From the NCBI GenBank assembly GCA_963731125.1, contig CAVSVP010000004.1:62001-126000 (forward strand): 64,000 nucleotides of DNA, in the 5' to 3' direction. The stretch comes from CAVSVP01 sp963731125 (GTDB lineage Bacteria > Pseudomonadota > Gammaproteobacteria > Competibacterales > Competibacteraceae). Every line of letters begins with the position of its first letter. Position 1 is the first letter of the stretch. The position numbers and the translations under genes were made by a program. The notes under the pieces were generated by a model. That model searched no databases. It was given only the letters and a program-made list of their open reading frames with translations, and was not told the origin of the DNA. Positions 18,301 through 26,280 of the stretch are shown in pieces.

Positions 18301-19549
18301 CGTACTTGAATTGCAGTTGTTGAATTTCTTGCTGATGTTTTTCTGCAAAATGGCGCAGTTCGAATTCTCTTTCCGCCTGCAGCACTTTATGCTCGTCCAG
18401 TAAGTCGGTATGCTGCCGCCGAAGGTGCTCGATGTCGTGCTCTATCTGGAAGCTCAACTGCTTCACGTCTTCTTCGGTTTTTCTCTGCATTTCCTTATAT
18501 TGATCTATCAAGCATTCCAGATTAGCTCTCCTTCTGGTGAGATCATGCTTGAGTTCCATATGATTTTTAGCTTCTTGCAATTCTAGTTCCTTTTGATTGA
18601 TGGACTTGATTAGCTTGTTGACTTTTTTATTAAGAACGTAGACCTCATTGCGCTCTTTTTTGAAGTAGTCGAGATGCGCTCTAAAGTTGGCGTATTCAAG
18701 GTTGTTGCGCGGAATGCTCGAGAGAAGTTTCTTGATCTTCTGTTTCGACCAACGCCCATGGCAAAAGTCGGAAAGAAGATTGTAAACGGGTAGTACTTGA
18801 TCCAGTCCGTGCAAAGCACACTGCTGTTCAAGTACAGACTGATCCGCTTGGTGATGGCGTAGCGATTGATCCACGAAGGTAGCAACAAAGTCCTGCAGCT
18901 TATCTCCGTCCACCTCGTAGTTTCGATGAGCTTGATTGAGTTCTCTGCCGAGACGGCGTATTTCTTGTTCGGTATCACTAAGCAGTTTGTTATAGGATAC
19001 GAAGACTTTCTTTTCCGGGCGCTCAAACATGTTGGTAAGTGCAGCGTAATACCAGTTGAGCCAGAGCCGAAGTCCTTTCTCGGTTGAAAAGTGATTTCTG
19101 CTGGAAAGAGAGTTTGCTACATCCAAAGGGCTGCGCAAGGAAATGACGAACTGCACGTTCAGCCCAAGCTCATCCACAACGCATAGCCAAAAAGGTAGCA
19201 GCACGCAAAGGCGTGGGTCCTTAACGCAGAAAGTGTTCGCTTGAGCACGTCTTTTGGTAAGCAAGGCATGCAACTTGTCTCGATAAGGCGAAAGCTCAGG
19301 TTCTTGGGGATCGAAGCCGTAAATTGTCGTCGGGGCGTCCCAATAAAGGTTAAGCGTGTCGAGTAGCGCCTCATTCAAAGAGAAGGCCTGGCGGTCTTCC
19401 ATGAAGCCTTTGGGATTATCCGAAGCCGGAGGCAGCAGATCGTCACCTAGATCCGCTCCGGTTACCTCTACGGCTTTTGCTACCAAGCTTGTGCCGGCAC
19501 GGTGGGCACCAATGACGAGCACCAATTGGTTAATGAATGTTTTATCCAT
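15377..19549 (-). CDS. Sulfotransferase / coiled-coil / GT2 / GT4 multidomain glycosyltransferase
   Basis: A 1390-residue cytoplasmic protein with four parts. Residues ~8-260: a sulfotransferase-like domain with the PAPS 5'-phosphosulfate loop GAHRAGTSLVAKAVE and 3'-phosphate site VISLRSPLDVANSL. Residues ~290-480: heptad-rich coiled coil (many E, K, Q, L). Residues ~590-990: a GT2 rhamnosyltransferase-like domain (VSVLIVNYNGQ, LLNNDTEIE, FAYFEDTDLSLR). It is interrupted at ~740-870 by a beta-rich insert. Residues ~1020-1390: a GT4 domain (LGGAEHHAGVMA, EAMGYGCVPVV). It probably assembles and perhaps sulfates a surface polysaccharide. Neighbouring sulfotransferases support this. Confidence 0.88.
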   Translation of the reverse strand: MDKTFINQLVLVIGAHRAGTSLVAKAVEVTGADLGDDLLPPASDNPKGFMEDRQAFSLNEALLDTLNLYWDAPTTIYGFDPQEPELSPYRDKLHALLTKRRAQANTFCVKDPRLCVLLPFWLCVVDELGLNVQFVISLRSPLDVANSLSSRNHFSTEKGLRLWLNWYYAALTNMFERPEKKVFVSYNKLLSDTEQEIRRLGRELNQAHRNYEVDGDKLQDFVATFVDQSLRHHQADQSVLEQQCALHGLDQVLPVYNLLSDFCHGRWSKQKIKKLLSSIPRNNLEYANFRAHLDYFKKERNEVYVLNKKVNKLIKSINQKELELQEAKNHMELKHDLTRRRANLECLIDQYKEMQRKTEEDVKQLSFQIEHDIEHLRRQHTDLLDEHKVLQAEREFELRHFAEKHQQEIQQLQFKYDDLSLSYEKLKQNKDLEIAELRFTIRQLGDAQEKFAQKTEEDIRQIVWQRETEVVNLENDLTAVQASLSYKLGRLITWPARKGYDLLFEPGIKHTPNLTPATNLLFLMLRHPVKIGRLINRERVRNAYITFFKKPGTARGVVDYYQRMVGRTTPALAELYSPILRSHSVLDGLPKLEPQPKVSVLIVNYNGQAHLLNLLDSLRLQTYRNFEVIIVDNCSQDNSVEWMKLHYPEVRVISLQQNLGFAAGNNIASEVATGNLYCLLNNDTEIETDCLERLVGCMTKYPNAGIVGPKILFWKKFLLLQIRLDGMYGEFGNIEMDVSTLEESARVYPKIFYKSGFSVEKDDNVRRVRIIEKWGELLFPVCQGQHSMDLNLRAIGEKNVNVKVYVKDGPLLASLEVASQAWKQASVDLSAAAGAAAFVINNAASTVTTNGDVFDRGFGELDAGQFDRVEKVDALCGCAMLVRPEALAGRSIFADQLFAYFEDTDLSLRIRQSGFELIYYPRSVIYHKHASTSKENSAFFRFHVNRNRVLFYALHFSEQFWKSEYRKAQLHLNHLRNYYTKESVSQIEKEFAVLIPQIFADWNRLLPAIRQGSFYNRERFFPTIGIYNNFWYTLGGAEHHAGVMAQRLQRYGLVDLISENEFSIVDIESKFNLNLKGCRKRLVTALEIHHNPKITQEYSLFINSTFGSDLKCHCPVSFYVVSFPYNLSGRSKENKEFIHSYTNFLCNSHYTLEWTRHYWGVSGEVLYPSVSLPEGETTFDNKERIILNVGRFFNDGHCKKQLELVKAFIALQYQSSRYRNWRLVLVGNVSPEHMAYFQAVKQAAAGYSINVFENLAFEKLQALYRKAAIYWHATGLEEDLRLYPDRYEHFGITTVEAMGYGCVPVVINGGGQAETVEEGVTGFLFNNIQELSEKTQRCIELFEEKSEKFWAMAERAIRKSHSFERTSYEKTLERIVVQHLNRLPNGRLLN

Positions 19550-19685
19550 AACAGGACTTTGGCCATTGTTTACAAATCAAACGCTTAAGAACCTCTTACC
19601 TTCATCTTCTCCCCTTCGGGGGAAGGAATAAATCCTTTAGTATTAATTTCTTAATTGTCTCTTCCTTGGTGGGAGATAGTTGGGG

Positions 19686-20444
19686 TTAGGGAGGATTGGC
19701 CAAAGTCAAGCTATTATTTAATACGTTAACGCAATTCTTATCGAAGATATCTAGCGCTTTTTCATAAAGTATCATGTCAAGTTTGTTATGCATTATAATA
19801 AGTTCGATCTCTTCGCTGGAGAGATCTGCTACTTGGAGGCCGCCTTCGGTAATTCGAGTATTGACCCGCGGTATTCGTGAAGGTAGGTTTGTACAGAATT
19901 GCTTATTAAATAGCAATGCACTGACCCCCATTAGTTCTTGAATGCCAAAAAAATCAATCGATCCCAAAAATTTTAGTCCAACTTCGATAGCTTTTTGGGA
20001 TGGTAGAGATTCAAGCGAGTGACCAGCGTTAGAGACTAGAAATCTCAGTTGCCCATTTTGCAGTTCCTGATTGAACAGATTACTTTCGAGTGCTTCCACA
20101 AGACTTAAGCCGGTTATTTTCTTGTGAAATACATCCCGTTTATCATTTTGCATTTGCTTGAAAACAGAAATGACTCGATGTAAAGGATTCCTTAGGAAGG
20201 TAAGGTAGGTATAATGTTCATGTGGTAGCAGCGACGCTAAGGTATAAAAGTGGCCGCTAATTAGTTGGAATTGCTGTAGATAATCTATCCACCCCTCTCT
20301 TTTTACTTTTTGCTTTAACTCCCACTCCGATCTTATCGGACAGATTCTTGATTGATCGAACTTGCTTTTAATGACCTGAAGTAGTGCGGTTCCAGCTGTT
20401 TTGCGAATATGAATATGATAGATTTTTATCATCGAGAGGCTCAT
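19686..20444 (-). CDS. Sulfotransferase family 2-like protein
   Basis: A 252-residue protein with the pattern of Sulfotransfer_2 (heparan/chondroitin sulfotransferase-like) enzymes. IYHIHIRKTAGTALLQVI near the N-terminus is the PAPS 5'-phosphosulfate loop, and YLTFLRNPLHRVISVF at ~residues 75-90 is the 3'-phosphate site. A second in-frame Met at residue 5 (20432) gives the more usual N-terminus MIKIYHIHIRK. It probably transfers sulfate from PAPS to a cell-surface glycan made by the large glycosyltransferase downstream on the same strand (137 nt away). The acceptor is not known. Confidence 0.8.
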   Translation of the reverse strand: MSLSMIKIYHIHIRKTAGTALLQVIKSKFDQSRICPIRSEWELKQKVKREGWIDYLQQFQLISGHFYTLASLLPHEHYTYLTFLRNPLHRVISVFKQMQNDKRDVFHKKITGLSLVEALESNLFNQELQNGQLRFLVSNAGHSLESLPSQKAIEVGLKFLGSIDFFGIQELMGVSALLFNKQFCTNLPSRIPRVNTRITEGGLQVADLSSEEIELIIMHNKLDMILYEKALDIFDKNCVNVLNNSLTLANPP

Positions 20445-20621
20445 AAGTAATGATAAATTTAACGTCGGTTTTGGATAAGACAGGGAGTGTCTCCTTAGCC
20501 AAGAACTGGGGAAATTCCTAGTACAAGATCACAGCGTGTTCGGAGACACCTTCACGAGCTTAGCTTGACTTTGAGCTTTACCTGCTTTAAATAAATTCCT
20601 TCTCCTAAACAACAAAAGGGA

Positions 20622-21188
20622 ATGCTCTCAAGGATGAAACCTTCAGCAATGAAACTCATAAGTCCATCAGTGCGTGCTTCGTTGAGTGCGCTGTTCTTGG
20701 TATTAGCCTTTTCCACAGGGGCGTTGTCGGCCACGGGGCCAGGTTATGACGCCGTCCAGAGTAGCGCCTCCTCTGCCGACGCAGCACGGCTTAGCGAACC
20801 GTTGGCGACGCTGTATGAAGACCGCGGTGAAATTTTCTGGGCACCTAAACCTCATTTGAATTATTCCAGCATGGTATTAACCGTGTCAGGTCCAGACGGT
20901 TACTATATCCATGAAGAGTTTCCAAATGGCGATGATCCGTTTGTAGCGAATCCGAATGACGGTTCATATACCTATGAACTCTATATGGTATCCCGAGGGT
21001 TGGCGATTGCGGAAACAAAACGACCCGCCGGAGCCGTGAAATTCGAAAAAGGCATCGATGAAAACGGCCGTTCTTTGGTGGCGGCCGCAAATCGTTCGCT
21101 CCGATCGGCAAAGCGTGGACCAGTGCAATCAGGATATTTTACCATTAAGGATGGAATGCTGGTGGATCCGGATATTCAAGAGGAATAA
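20622..21188 (+). CDS. Secreted protein of unknown function, partner of fibre-like protein
   Basis: A 188-residue protein with a typical Sec signal peptide: basic start, hydrophobic core ASLSALFLVLAFSTG and cleavage after GALSA. The mature part holds a beta-rich domain (MVLTVSGPDGYYIHEEF, SYTYELYMVSRG). No family was recognised. Several ATGs are possible (20622, 20634, 20649); none has a clear ribosome site. It lies 61 nt upstream of the fibre-like gene on the same strand, and both are exported, so they are probably one operon and may interact. Flanking genes are sulfotransferases. Confidence 0.7.
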   Translation: MLSRMKPSAMKLISPSVRASLSALFLVLAFSTGALSATGPGYDAVQSSASSADAARLSEPLATLYEDRGEIFWAPKPHLNYSSMVLTVSGPDGYYIHEEFPNGDDPFVANPNDGSYTYELYMVSRGLAIAETKRPAGAVKFEKGIDENGRSLVAAANRSLRSAKRGPVQSGYFTIKDGMLVDPDIQEE

Positions 21189-21249
21189 AGCCATGGAAGA
21201 GCATCAAAATCTTAATGTCTCGCTTAGCAGCATGCCAAAGGAATATGCT

Positions 21250-22410
21250 ATGAATATCGTCAAGACTGGGATAGCTGCCGTGTTAATGGCGGTTACCGGA
21301 AACATCGTTCTCGCGGATCAAGTGATTGTGGATGATCTCGTCGTGGACGGTAGCGCCTGTATCGGCATAGACTGTGTAAACGGTGAAAGCTTTGGATTCG
21401 ACACTATTCGCCTTAAGGAAAACAATCTGCGCATCAAGTTTCAGGATACGAGTGCCTCGGCAAGCTTTCCAAGCAACGATTGGCAGATTACCGCTAATGA
21501 TAGTGCAAACGGTGGCGCTAATAAATTCTCGATCGACGATGTCGACGGCGGTAAAACCCCGTTCACTATCGAGGCAGGGGCTCCATCCCACTCTCTTTAC
21601 GTGGAAGACAGCGGTCAGGTTGGTTTTGGCACCTCAACCCCGGTGGTAGACCTCCATAGCGTGAGCGGTAATACCCCTACGCTGCGCCTCCAACAGGATG
21701 GTTCCGCAGGATGGACTCCACAAACCTGGGATGTTGCGGGTAACGAGACTAATTTCTTTATCCGAGATGTTACCAATGGCTCAAAACTGCCTTTTCGTAT
21801 CAGACCCGGAGCACCGACCAGCAGCATTGACATCGCCAGCGACGGTGATGTTGGGATAGGAACCTCCTCTCCGAAAGAGGCTCTCCATATTCACGGGGAT
21901 GAAAGCGAAGTCAAGCTAAAGATAACGAATAATGCTGGAGGTGACTATGCGTTCTCCGTATCTAATGACGAATTTAGGATTTCGCTGCAGGGTAGCGGTG
22001 GCTCCGAGTTTACTGTTCAAAGCGACGGCACGGTGAAAATTGGTCCAGGCAGTAGCACGGTGTTCAGGCTTGAGCCTGATGGTAATTTGGTGATCAGCGG
22101 CAACATCACAGAGAGTGGCACGCCGGACTATGTCTTTGAAGAGGATTACTCACTGATGCCGCTGGACGAGCTGGCGGCTTTTGTCAAGCGACAAAAGCAC
22201 CTCCCCAATATCCCGTCTGCTGAGGAGGTTAGCAAAAAGGGACTCAGTGTGACCATGTTACAGTTCAAGTTGCTGGAAAAAGTTGAGGAGCTAACCCTTT
22301 ATACGTTGGCGCAGGAAAAGACCATAGAAGACCTTAGAGCTCGTCTCGCCGCATTGGAAAACGTGGCTACTGGTTCTCTGACCGATAAAGTCGCTCTGGC
22401 CAGTGAATAA
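21250..22410 (+). CDS. Secreted fibre-like protein with S74/tail-fibre-type C-terminus
   Basis: A 386-residue exported protein when started at ATG 21250 (AAAGGA site seven bases before). This gives a clean signal peptide NIVKTGIAAVLMAVTGNIVLA; ATG 21193 in frame is also possible. The mature region contains repeated short modules ending in VGFGTSTPVVDLHS and VGIGTSSPKEALHI, a pattern common in tail-fibre and adhesin-like proteins. The C-terminus has DELAAFVKRQKHLPNIPS, then a coiled coil (LLEKVEELTLYTLAQEKTIE), like the chaperone-type ends that trimerise fibres. No catalytic Ser-Lys dyad was evident. It is probably a surface appendage or matrix protein. Confidence 0.75.
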   Translation: MNIVKTGIAAVLMAVTGNIVLADQVIVDDLVVDGSACIGIDCVNGESFGFDTIRLKENNLRIKFQDTSASASFPSNDWQITANDSANGGANKFSIDDVDGGKTPFTIEAGAPSHSLYVEDSGQVGFGTSTPVVDLHSVSGNTPTLRLQQDGSAGWTPQTWDVAGNETNFFIRDVTNGSKLPFRIRPGAPTSSIDIASDGDVGIGTSSPKEALHIHGDESEVKLKITNNAGGDYAFSVSNDEFRISLQGSGGSEFTVQSDGTVKIGPGSSTVFRLEPDGNLVISGNITESGTPDYVFEEDYSLMPLDELAAFVKRQKHLPNIPSAEEVSKKGLSVTMLQFKLLEKVEELTLYTLAQEKTIEDLRARLAALENVATGSLTDKVALASE

Positions 22411-22496
22411 GGATCTGTCAGATATCCTGATGCCTGGTCGGTTTCACTGAATAGTGTGCCGGCGCAATAACGTTCATTATTGATCTTAACTGAACT

Positions 22497-22535
22497 GAGT
22501 AACCGGGACGTGCTCTAACCCTCGTCCCGTTACTC
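22497..22535 (+). terminator. Strong hairpin after the fibre-like gene
   Basis: GAGTAACCGGGACG (22497-22510) and CGTCCCGTTACTC (22523-22535) are almost perfect complements, giving a 13-bp stem with one bulged C and a 12-nt loop. It sits 87 nt after the fibre-like gene. No T-run follows, so it may be a terminator with help from Rho, or a mRNA-stabilising hairpin. Confidence 0.5.
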
Positions 22536-22573
22536 AATGGTGTCTCAACAGTCGTTTTGCGTAGCTGTTTTCA

Positions 22574-23287
22574 ATGCTAGATTTCGTGGGTATAGGCGCA
22601 CAAAAAGCAGGAACAACATGGCTGTTTGAGAATCTTTCTCGTCATCCTGGAATCCGCTTTCCCGGAGGTAAAGAGGTTCATTTCTGGGATGTTCACTTCG
22701 CCAACGGGATAGATTGGTATAAAAACCTCTTTTCTTCCAATCTCGCGAAAGTGCTTAGCGGAGAAATTACGCCCGCTTACGCCATCTTGGCTACTAATGT
22801 CATCAGGCAGTTTAAAAATATCTTTCCTGACGTGCGAATTATCTTTGTGATTCGTAACCCGTTAAGGCGAGCTTGGTCATCGGCATTAATGGCCTTACGC
22901 CGGGCAGAAATGATCTTCGACGAAGCCTCAGATCAGTGGTTTATTGATCACTTCAAATCAAAAAATTCTCTCCTGCGCGGCGACTACGCGACATGTATTG
23001 AAAACTGGCAGAGCGTTTTTCCTCCCGAACAGATGCTCATCATGCAGTTCGAGCATATACAAACAGACCCTGCAGGTTTCCTCAAATCGTGCTGTCGTCA
23101 CATTGGCGCCGAACCTTCTGTTCTCGATAGCATCCCCCTCGAAGTTCTTTATCGGTCAGTTTTCTCCGGACCTCATTTTCCTCTTCGCCCAAGTTTGTTG
23201 CCAATTCTTCATGACATCTATTTTCCAAAGATTAAGAAGCTTGAAGATACGCTTCAGAGAGACTTTAGTGACTGGCTCAACATATGA
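22574..23287 (+). CDS. Sulfotransferase domain protein (Sulfotransfer_1/3 type)
   Basis: A 237-residue PAPS-dependent sulfotransferase. The 5'-phosphosulfate loop is GIGAQKAGTTWLFENL at residues ~5-20, followed by KEVHFWDVHF. The 3'-phosphate site is IIFVIRNPLRRAWSSALM near residue 95-112. These are typical of NDST-like and bacterial cell-surface sulfotransferases. The protein is slightly shorter than many relatives (often 270-300), ending just after the region that usually contains the last PAPS contacts. No ribosome site is clear before ATG 22574. It is the third sulfotransferase in 8 kb, in an exopolysaccharide/surface-protein context. Acceptor unknown. Confidence 0.85.
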   Translation: MLDFVGIGAQKAGTTWLFENLSRHPGIRFPGGKEVHFWDVHFANGIDWYKNLFSSNLAKVLSGEITPAYAILATNVIRQFKNIFPDVRIIFVIRNPLRRAWSSALMALRRAEMIFDEASDQWFIDHFKSKNSLLRGDYATCIENWQSVFPPEQMLIMQFEHIQTDPAGFLKSCCRHIGAEPSVLDSIPLEVLYRSVFSGPHFPLRPSLLPILHDIYFPKIKKLEDTLQRDFSDWLNI

Positions 23288-23501
23288 CGCAGGAACGAGC
23301 AGAGTCAGTCTCAGGTTAGGTTTCTAAATGAATGCAAACCACGGCCGGCGGTGGCAGTGGGAAATCATGCAGGCCGAATGGACGCACGGGAACTGGTGAT
23401 TGCTGTAGTAGTGAGTTGACCTGGAACTCTGGCGAGCATTTGCTTACCAAGAGCGTAGTACGATTAGCGGCTGGGTCAACCTCACTTTACGAGCATATTT
23501 C

Positions 23502-25625
23502 GTGGCGCAACGTTTCTCAGCTTGGTCTTTGGGTTTGCTTGTTCTGCTTGTCGTCATTGCGGCAAGGCCCCTGCCGTCGGCGGCCAATCCGGTGGCGACG
23601 GAAAATGTCCGGGCGCAGCTGATCAGCGAGGTGACGGCGATTCGCTCCGGCGCACCTTTTTGGTTGGCGCTGCACCTCGATATCCGCGACGGCTGGCACA
23701 CCTACTGGCGCAATCCGGGAGATTCGGGATTGGCCACTACCATCGAGTGGTCCCTTCCCCAAGGTTTTACCGTCGGCGACATTCATTGGCCCTATCCTGA
23801 GCACATTCCCGTGGGCCCGCTAATGAATTACGGCTATCACGGCGAGGTCTATCTGCTGATACCGATAACGCCGCCCGACGAACTGCCGGCGGATACGCCG
23901 CTGACCTTAACCGCACGGGCGGATTGGCTGGTGTGTCAGGAAGACTGCATTCCCGAGACGGCCACCCTACACCTTACCCTGCCCGTCACGACTGCCGATT
24001 CGCCGCGGGATTCGCGCTGGGCTGAGGTCTTCGCCATGACCCGCCGGGCGCTTCCCGGTCCGAGTCCGTGGCCCGTTACGGTAACAGCGGATAACGCAAG
24101 GCTGGTTCTGACCCTGAATACTTCCGGGGTGATGGCGGAAGATCTCGAGGCACTACACTTTTTTCCTTACCGCTATGGTGTTCTCGAAAATGCCGCCCCG
24201 CAGCCCATGACCCGCACTAGACAAGCCATCCAATTGGAACTAACGCGGGGAGAACTGCGGGATATTCCTCCGCAACCCCTGCGCGGCGTGCTGGTGGCAA
24301 AGGCACGGACGCCGGATGGTTTACAGGTCCAGGCGGTTACCGTGTCCGCACCGCCGGTCGCCGCCGCCGTGGCCGGCAGCGGCGATACCGGGTTTTATCT
24401 GGGCCAGGCCCTGATCCTTGCACTCCTGGGCGGGCTGCTGCTGAATCTGATGCCCTGTGTCTTTCCCGTATTGTCCATGAAAGCCCTCAGTATCGTCCAG
24501 CACGGACGGGCAGCCCGGAGCCAGGTCCGCCGCTATGGTCTGGCCTATACGGCGGGGGTCTTGGTGTGTTTTACCGCCATCGCCGGCGTCTTGCTCGCCC
24601 TGCGGGCTGCGGGCACCCAGATAGGTTGGGGGTTTCAACTGCAATCCCCGGTGTTTGTCATGCTGCTTGCTTATTTATTTTTTGTGTTGGGGTTGAGTCT
24701 GTCCGGTGTTTTTACCGTGGGTAATACTCTAATGGACCTGGGCAGTGGCTGGACGGCCCGTCCCGGTTATCGAGGCTCTTTTGCCACCGGCGCCCTGGCG
24801 GTGGTGGCCGCGACACCCTGTACGGCGCCCTTGATGGGGACGGCCATGGGGTTTGCCCTTACCCAACCATGGCCGGTAGCGTTGACTGTCTTTTTGGCCC
24901 TGGGATTGGGTTTGGCATTGCCTTACTTGCTGCTGTGTTTTTGTCCCCCGCTGTTGCGAATGCTGCCGAAACCGGGGCCGTGGCTGACCGGTGTCAAGGA
25001 GTTTCTTGCCTTTCCCCTGTATGCCACGGTCATCTGGCTGGTGTGGGTGCTTAGCCAGCAGGCCGGTCCTCACGGCGTCGCTCTGGCGTTATCGGGTCTG
25101 CTGCTGATTGTCTTTGCCATCTGGCTCTATCAGCGGCTTACCCCGGCCGGCGGTGTGATCGGAAGGCTGGGTAAGGTCGCCGTCATGGGAACCGTCATAG
25201 CGGCCCTTGGCCTGGCGGCACTGCCGGCCGGCAGTACCGGTGAAGCGGCGCTCAGCAGCACCAAAGCATCTAGTAGCGGGCCTGCCTGGGAGCCTTTTTC
25301 TCGTGCCCGGCTCGACACTCTCAGGGCAGGCGGCCGACCGGTGTTTGTGAATATGACGGCGGCCTGGTGTATTACCTGCCTCGTCAACGAACGGGTGGTC
25401 TTGCGTTCTGCCGAACTGGCCCGGCGTTTTGCCGATAAGGGCGTGGTCTATCTTAAGGGCGACTGGACCAACCGGAATCCGGAAATAACGCAGTTTCTTA
25501 GTGCTTTCGGGCGCAGCGGTGTGCCCTTATATGTGCTTTACCCGCCATTGCCGGGGTTGAAGCCAATGATTTTGCCGCAGTTGTTAAGCGAAGCGACATT
25601 GCTTCGTGCCCTCGAAACCTGGTAA
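23502..25625 (+). CDS. DsbD/ScsB-like thiol:disulfide interchange protein
   Basis: A 707-residue inner-membrane protein that carries electrons from the cytoplasm to the periplasm. Signal peptide at residues 1-28 (start GTG 23502). Residues ~30-250 form the N-terminal periplasmic DsbC/DsbD-alpha-like region (GWHTYWRNPGDSG, the 'DUF' typical of ScsB). Then come eight membrane segments with the redox Cys in LMPCVFPVLSMK and ATPCTAPLMG. The C-terminal thioredoxin-like domain has the WCITC motif (TAAWCITCLVNERVV). The family name is DsbD or ScsB; the N-terminus favours ScsB-like. The redoxin that follows after 14 nt is likely its redox partner or dependent gene. Confidence 0.92.
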   Translation: MAQRFSAWSLGLLVLLVVIAARPLPSAANPVATENVRAQLISEVTAIRSGAPFWLALHLDIRDGWHTYWRNPGDSGLATTIEWSLPQGFTVGDIHWPYPEHIPVGPLMNYGYHGEVYLLIPITPPDELPADTPLTLTARADWLVCQEDCIPETATLHLTLPVTTADSPRDSRWAEVFAMTRRALPGPSPWPVTVTADNARLVLTLNTSGVMAEDLEALHFFPYRYGVLENAAPQPMTRTRQAIQLELTRGELRDIPPQPLRGVLVAKARTPDGLQVQAVTVSAPPVAAAVAGSGDTGFYLGQALILALLGGLLLNLMPCVFPVLSMKALSIVQHGRAARSQVRRYGLAYTAGVLVCFTAIAGVLLALRAAGTQIGWGFQLQSPVFVMLLAYLFFVLGLSLSGVFTVGNTLMDLGSGWTARPGYRGSFATGALAVVAATPCTAPLMGTAMGFALTQPWPVALTVFLALGLGLALPYLLLCFCPPLLRMLPKPGPWLTGVKEFLAFPLYATVIWLVWVLSQQAGPHGVALALSGLLLIVFAIWLYQRLTPAGGVIGRLGKVAVMGTVIAALGLAALPAGSTGEAALSSTKASSSGPAWEPFSRARLDTLRAGGRPVFVNMTAAWCITCLVNERVVLRSAELARRFADKGVVYLKGDWTNRNPEITQFLSAFGRSGVPLYVLYPPLPGLKPMILPQLLSEATLLRALETW

Positions 25626-25639
25626 GTAAAGGAGAAACC

Positions 25640-26270
25640 ATGAGAAGTATGATGATGTCCAGCTTAAGCGTTCGTTGCTGCGACGGTCCTAGCCGTTATC
25701 GTGTTGGGCCTGCCCTTGGCGGCATTGGCAGCGCCTCAGATTGGCGCACCTGCGCCGGATTTTACCGGGACGGATAGCCAAGGCGACACCCATCGACTAA
25801 GCGACTACCGGGGTAAAATCGTGGTGCTGGAGTGGACGAATCATGAATGCCCGTTCGTCGGCAAGCACTACGGTACCGCTAATATGCAGAAACTGCAGCA
25901 GGAGACGGCCGAGCAGGATATTGTCTGGTTGTCCATTATTTCCTCGGCTCCCGGCAAACAGGGCCATGTGACGCCGGCGGAAGCCAATGAACTAACGGCG
26001 AGCCGCAACGCCGTACCGAGCGCCGTGCTGCTGGACTCGGAAGGGTCCATCGGCCAGGCCTATGGCGCCAAGACCACGCCCCATATGTATATTATCGATC
26101 CCGAAGGGAAACTGGTTTATATGGGGGGGATCGACGATACACCCTCGGCGCGCTGGTCCGACGTGGAGACCGCTCAGAATTACGTGCGTACAGCGCTGGT
26201 GGCGCTGGCCGAAGATAAGCCGGTTGAACCGGCGGTGACCCGTCCCTACGGCTGTACCGTAAAGTATTGA
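25640..26270 (+). CDS. Periplasmic redoxin (AhpC/TSA-like), frameshifted in signal peptide
   Basis: The core (from GTG 25701) is a redoxin with APDFTGTDSQGDTHRLSDY, the single-Cys motif TNHECPFVGKHY and a C-terminal GCTVKY, typical of a periplasmic thioredoxin-like family. However, GTG 25701 has no ribosome site and gives only part of a leader. A good AAGGAG site stands before ATG 25640, whose frame reads MRSMMMSSL; one extra base near 25667 then separates it from AFVAATVLAVIVLGLPLAALA, a proper signal peptide ending before APQIG. Removing one base restores the protein (~209 residues). So the gene is either recently broken, uses the weak GTG, or contains a sequence error. Confidence 0.8.
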
Positions 26271-26280
26271 GAGGGTATCC

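Noticed and set aside
19605..19630. CCCCTTCGGGG hairpin as terminator for the sulfotransferase gene
   Set aside because: The stem is imperfect and no T-run follows in the direction of transcription.
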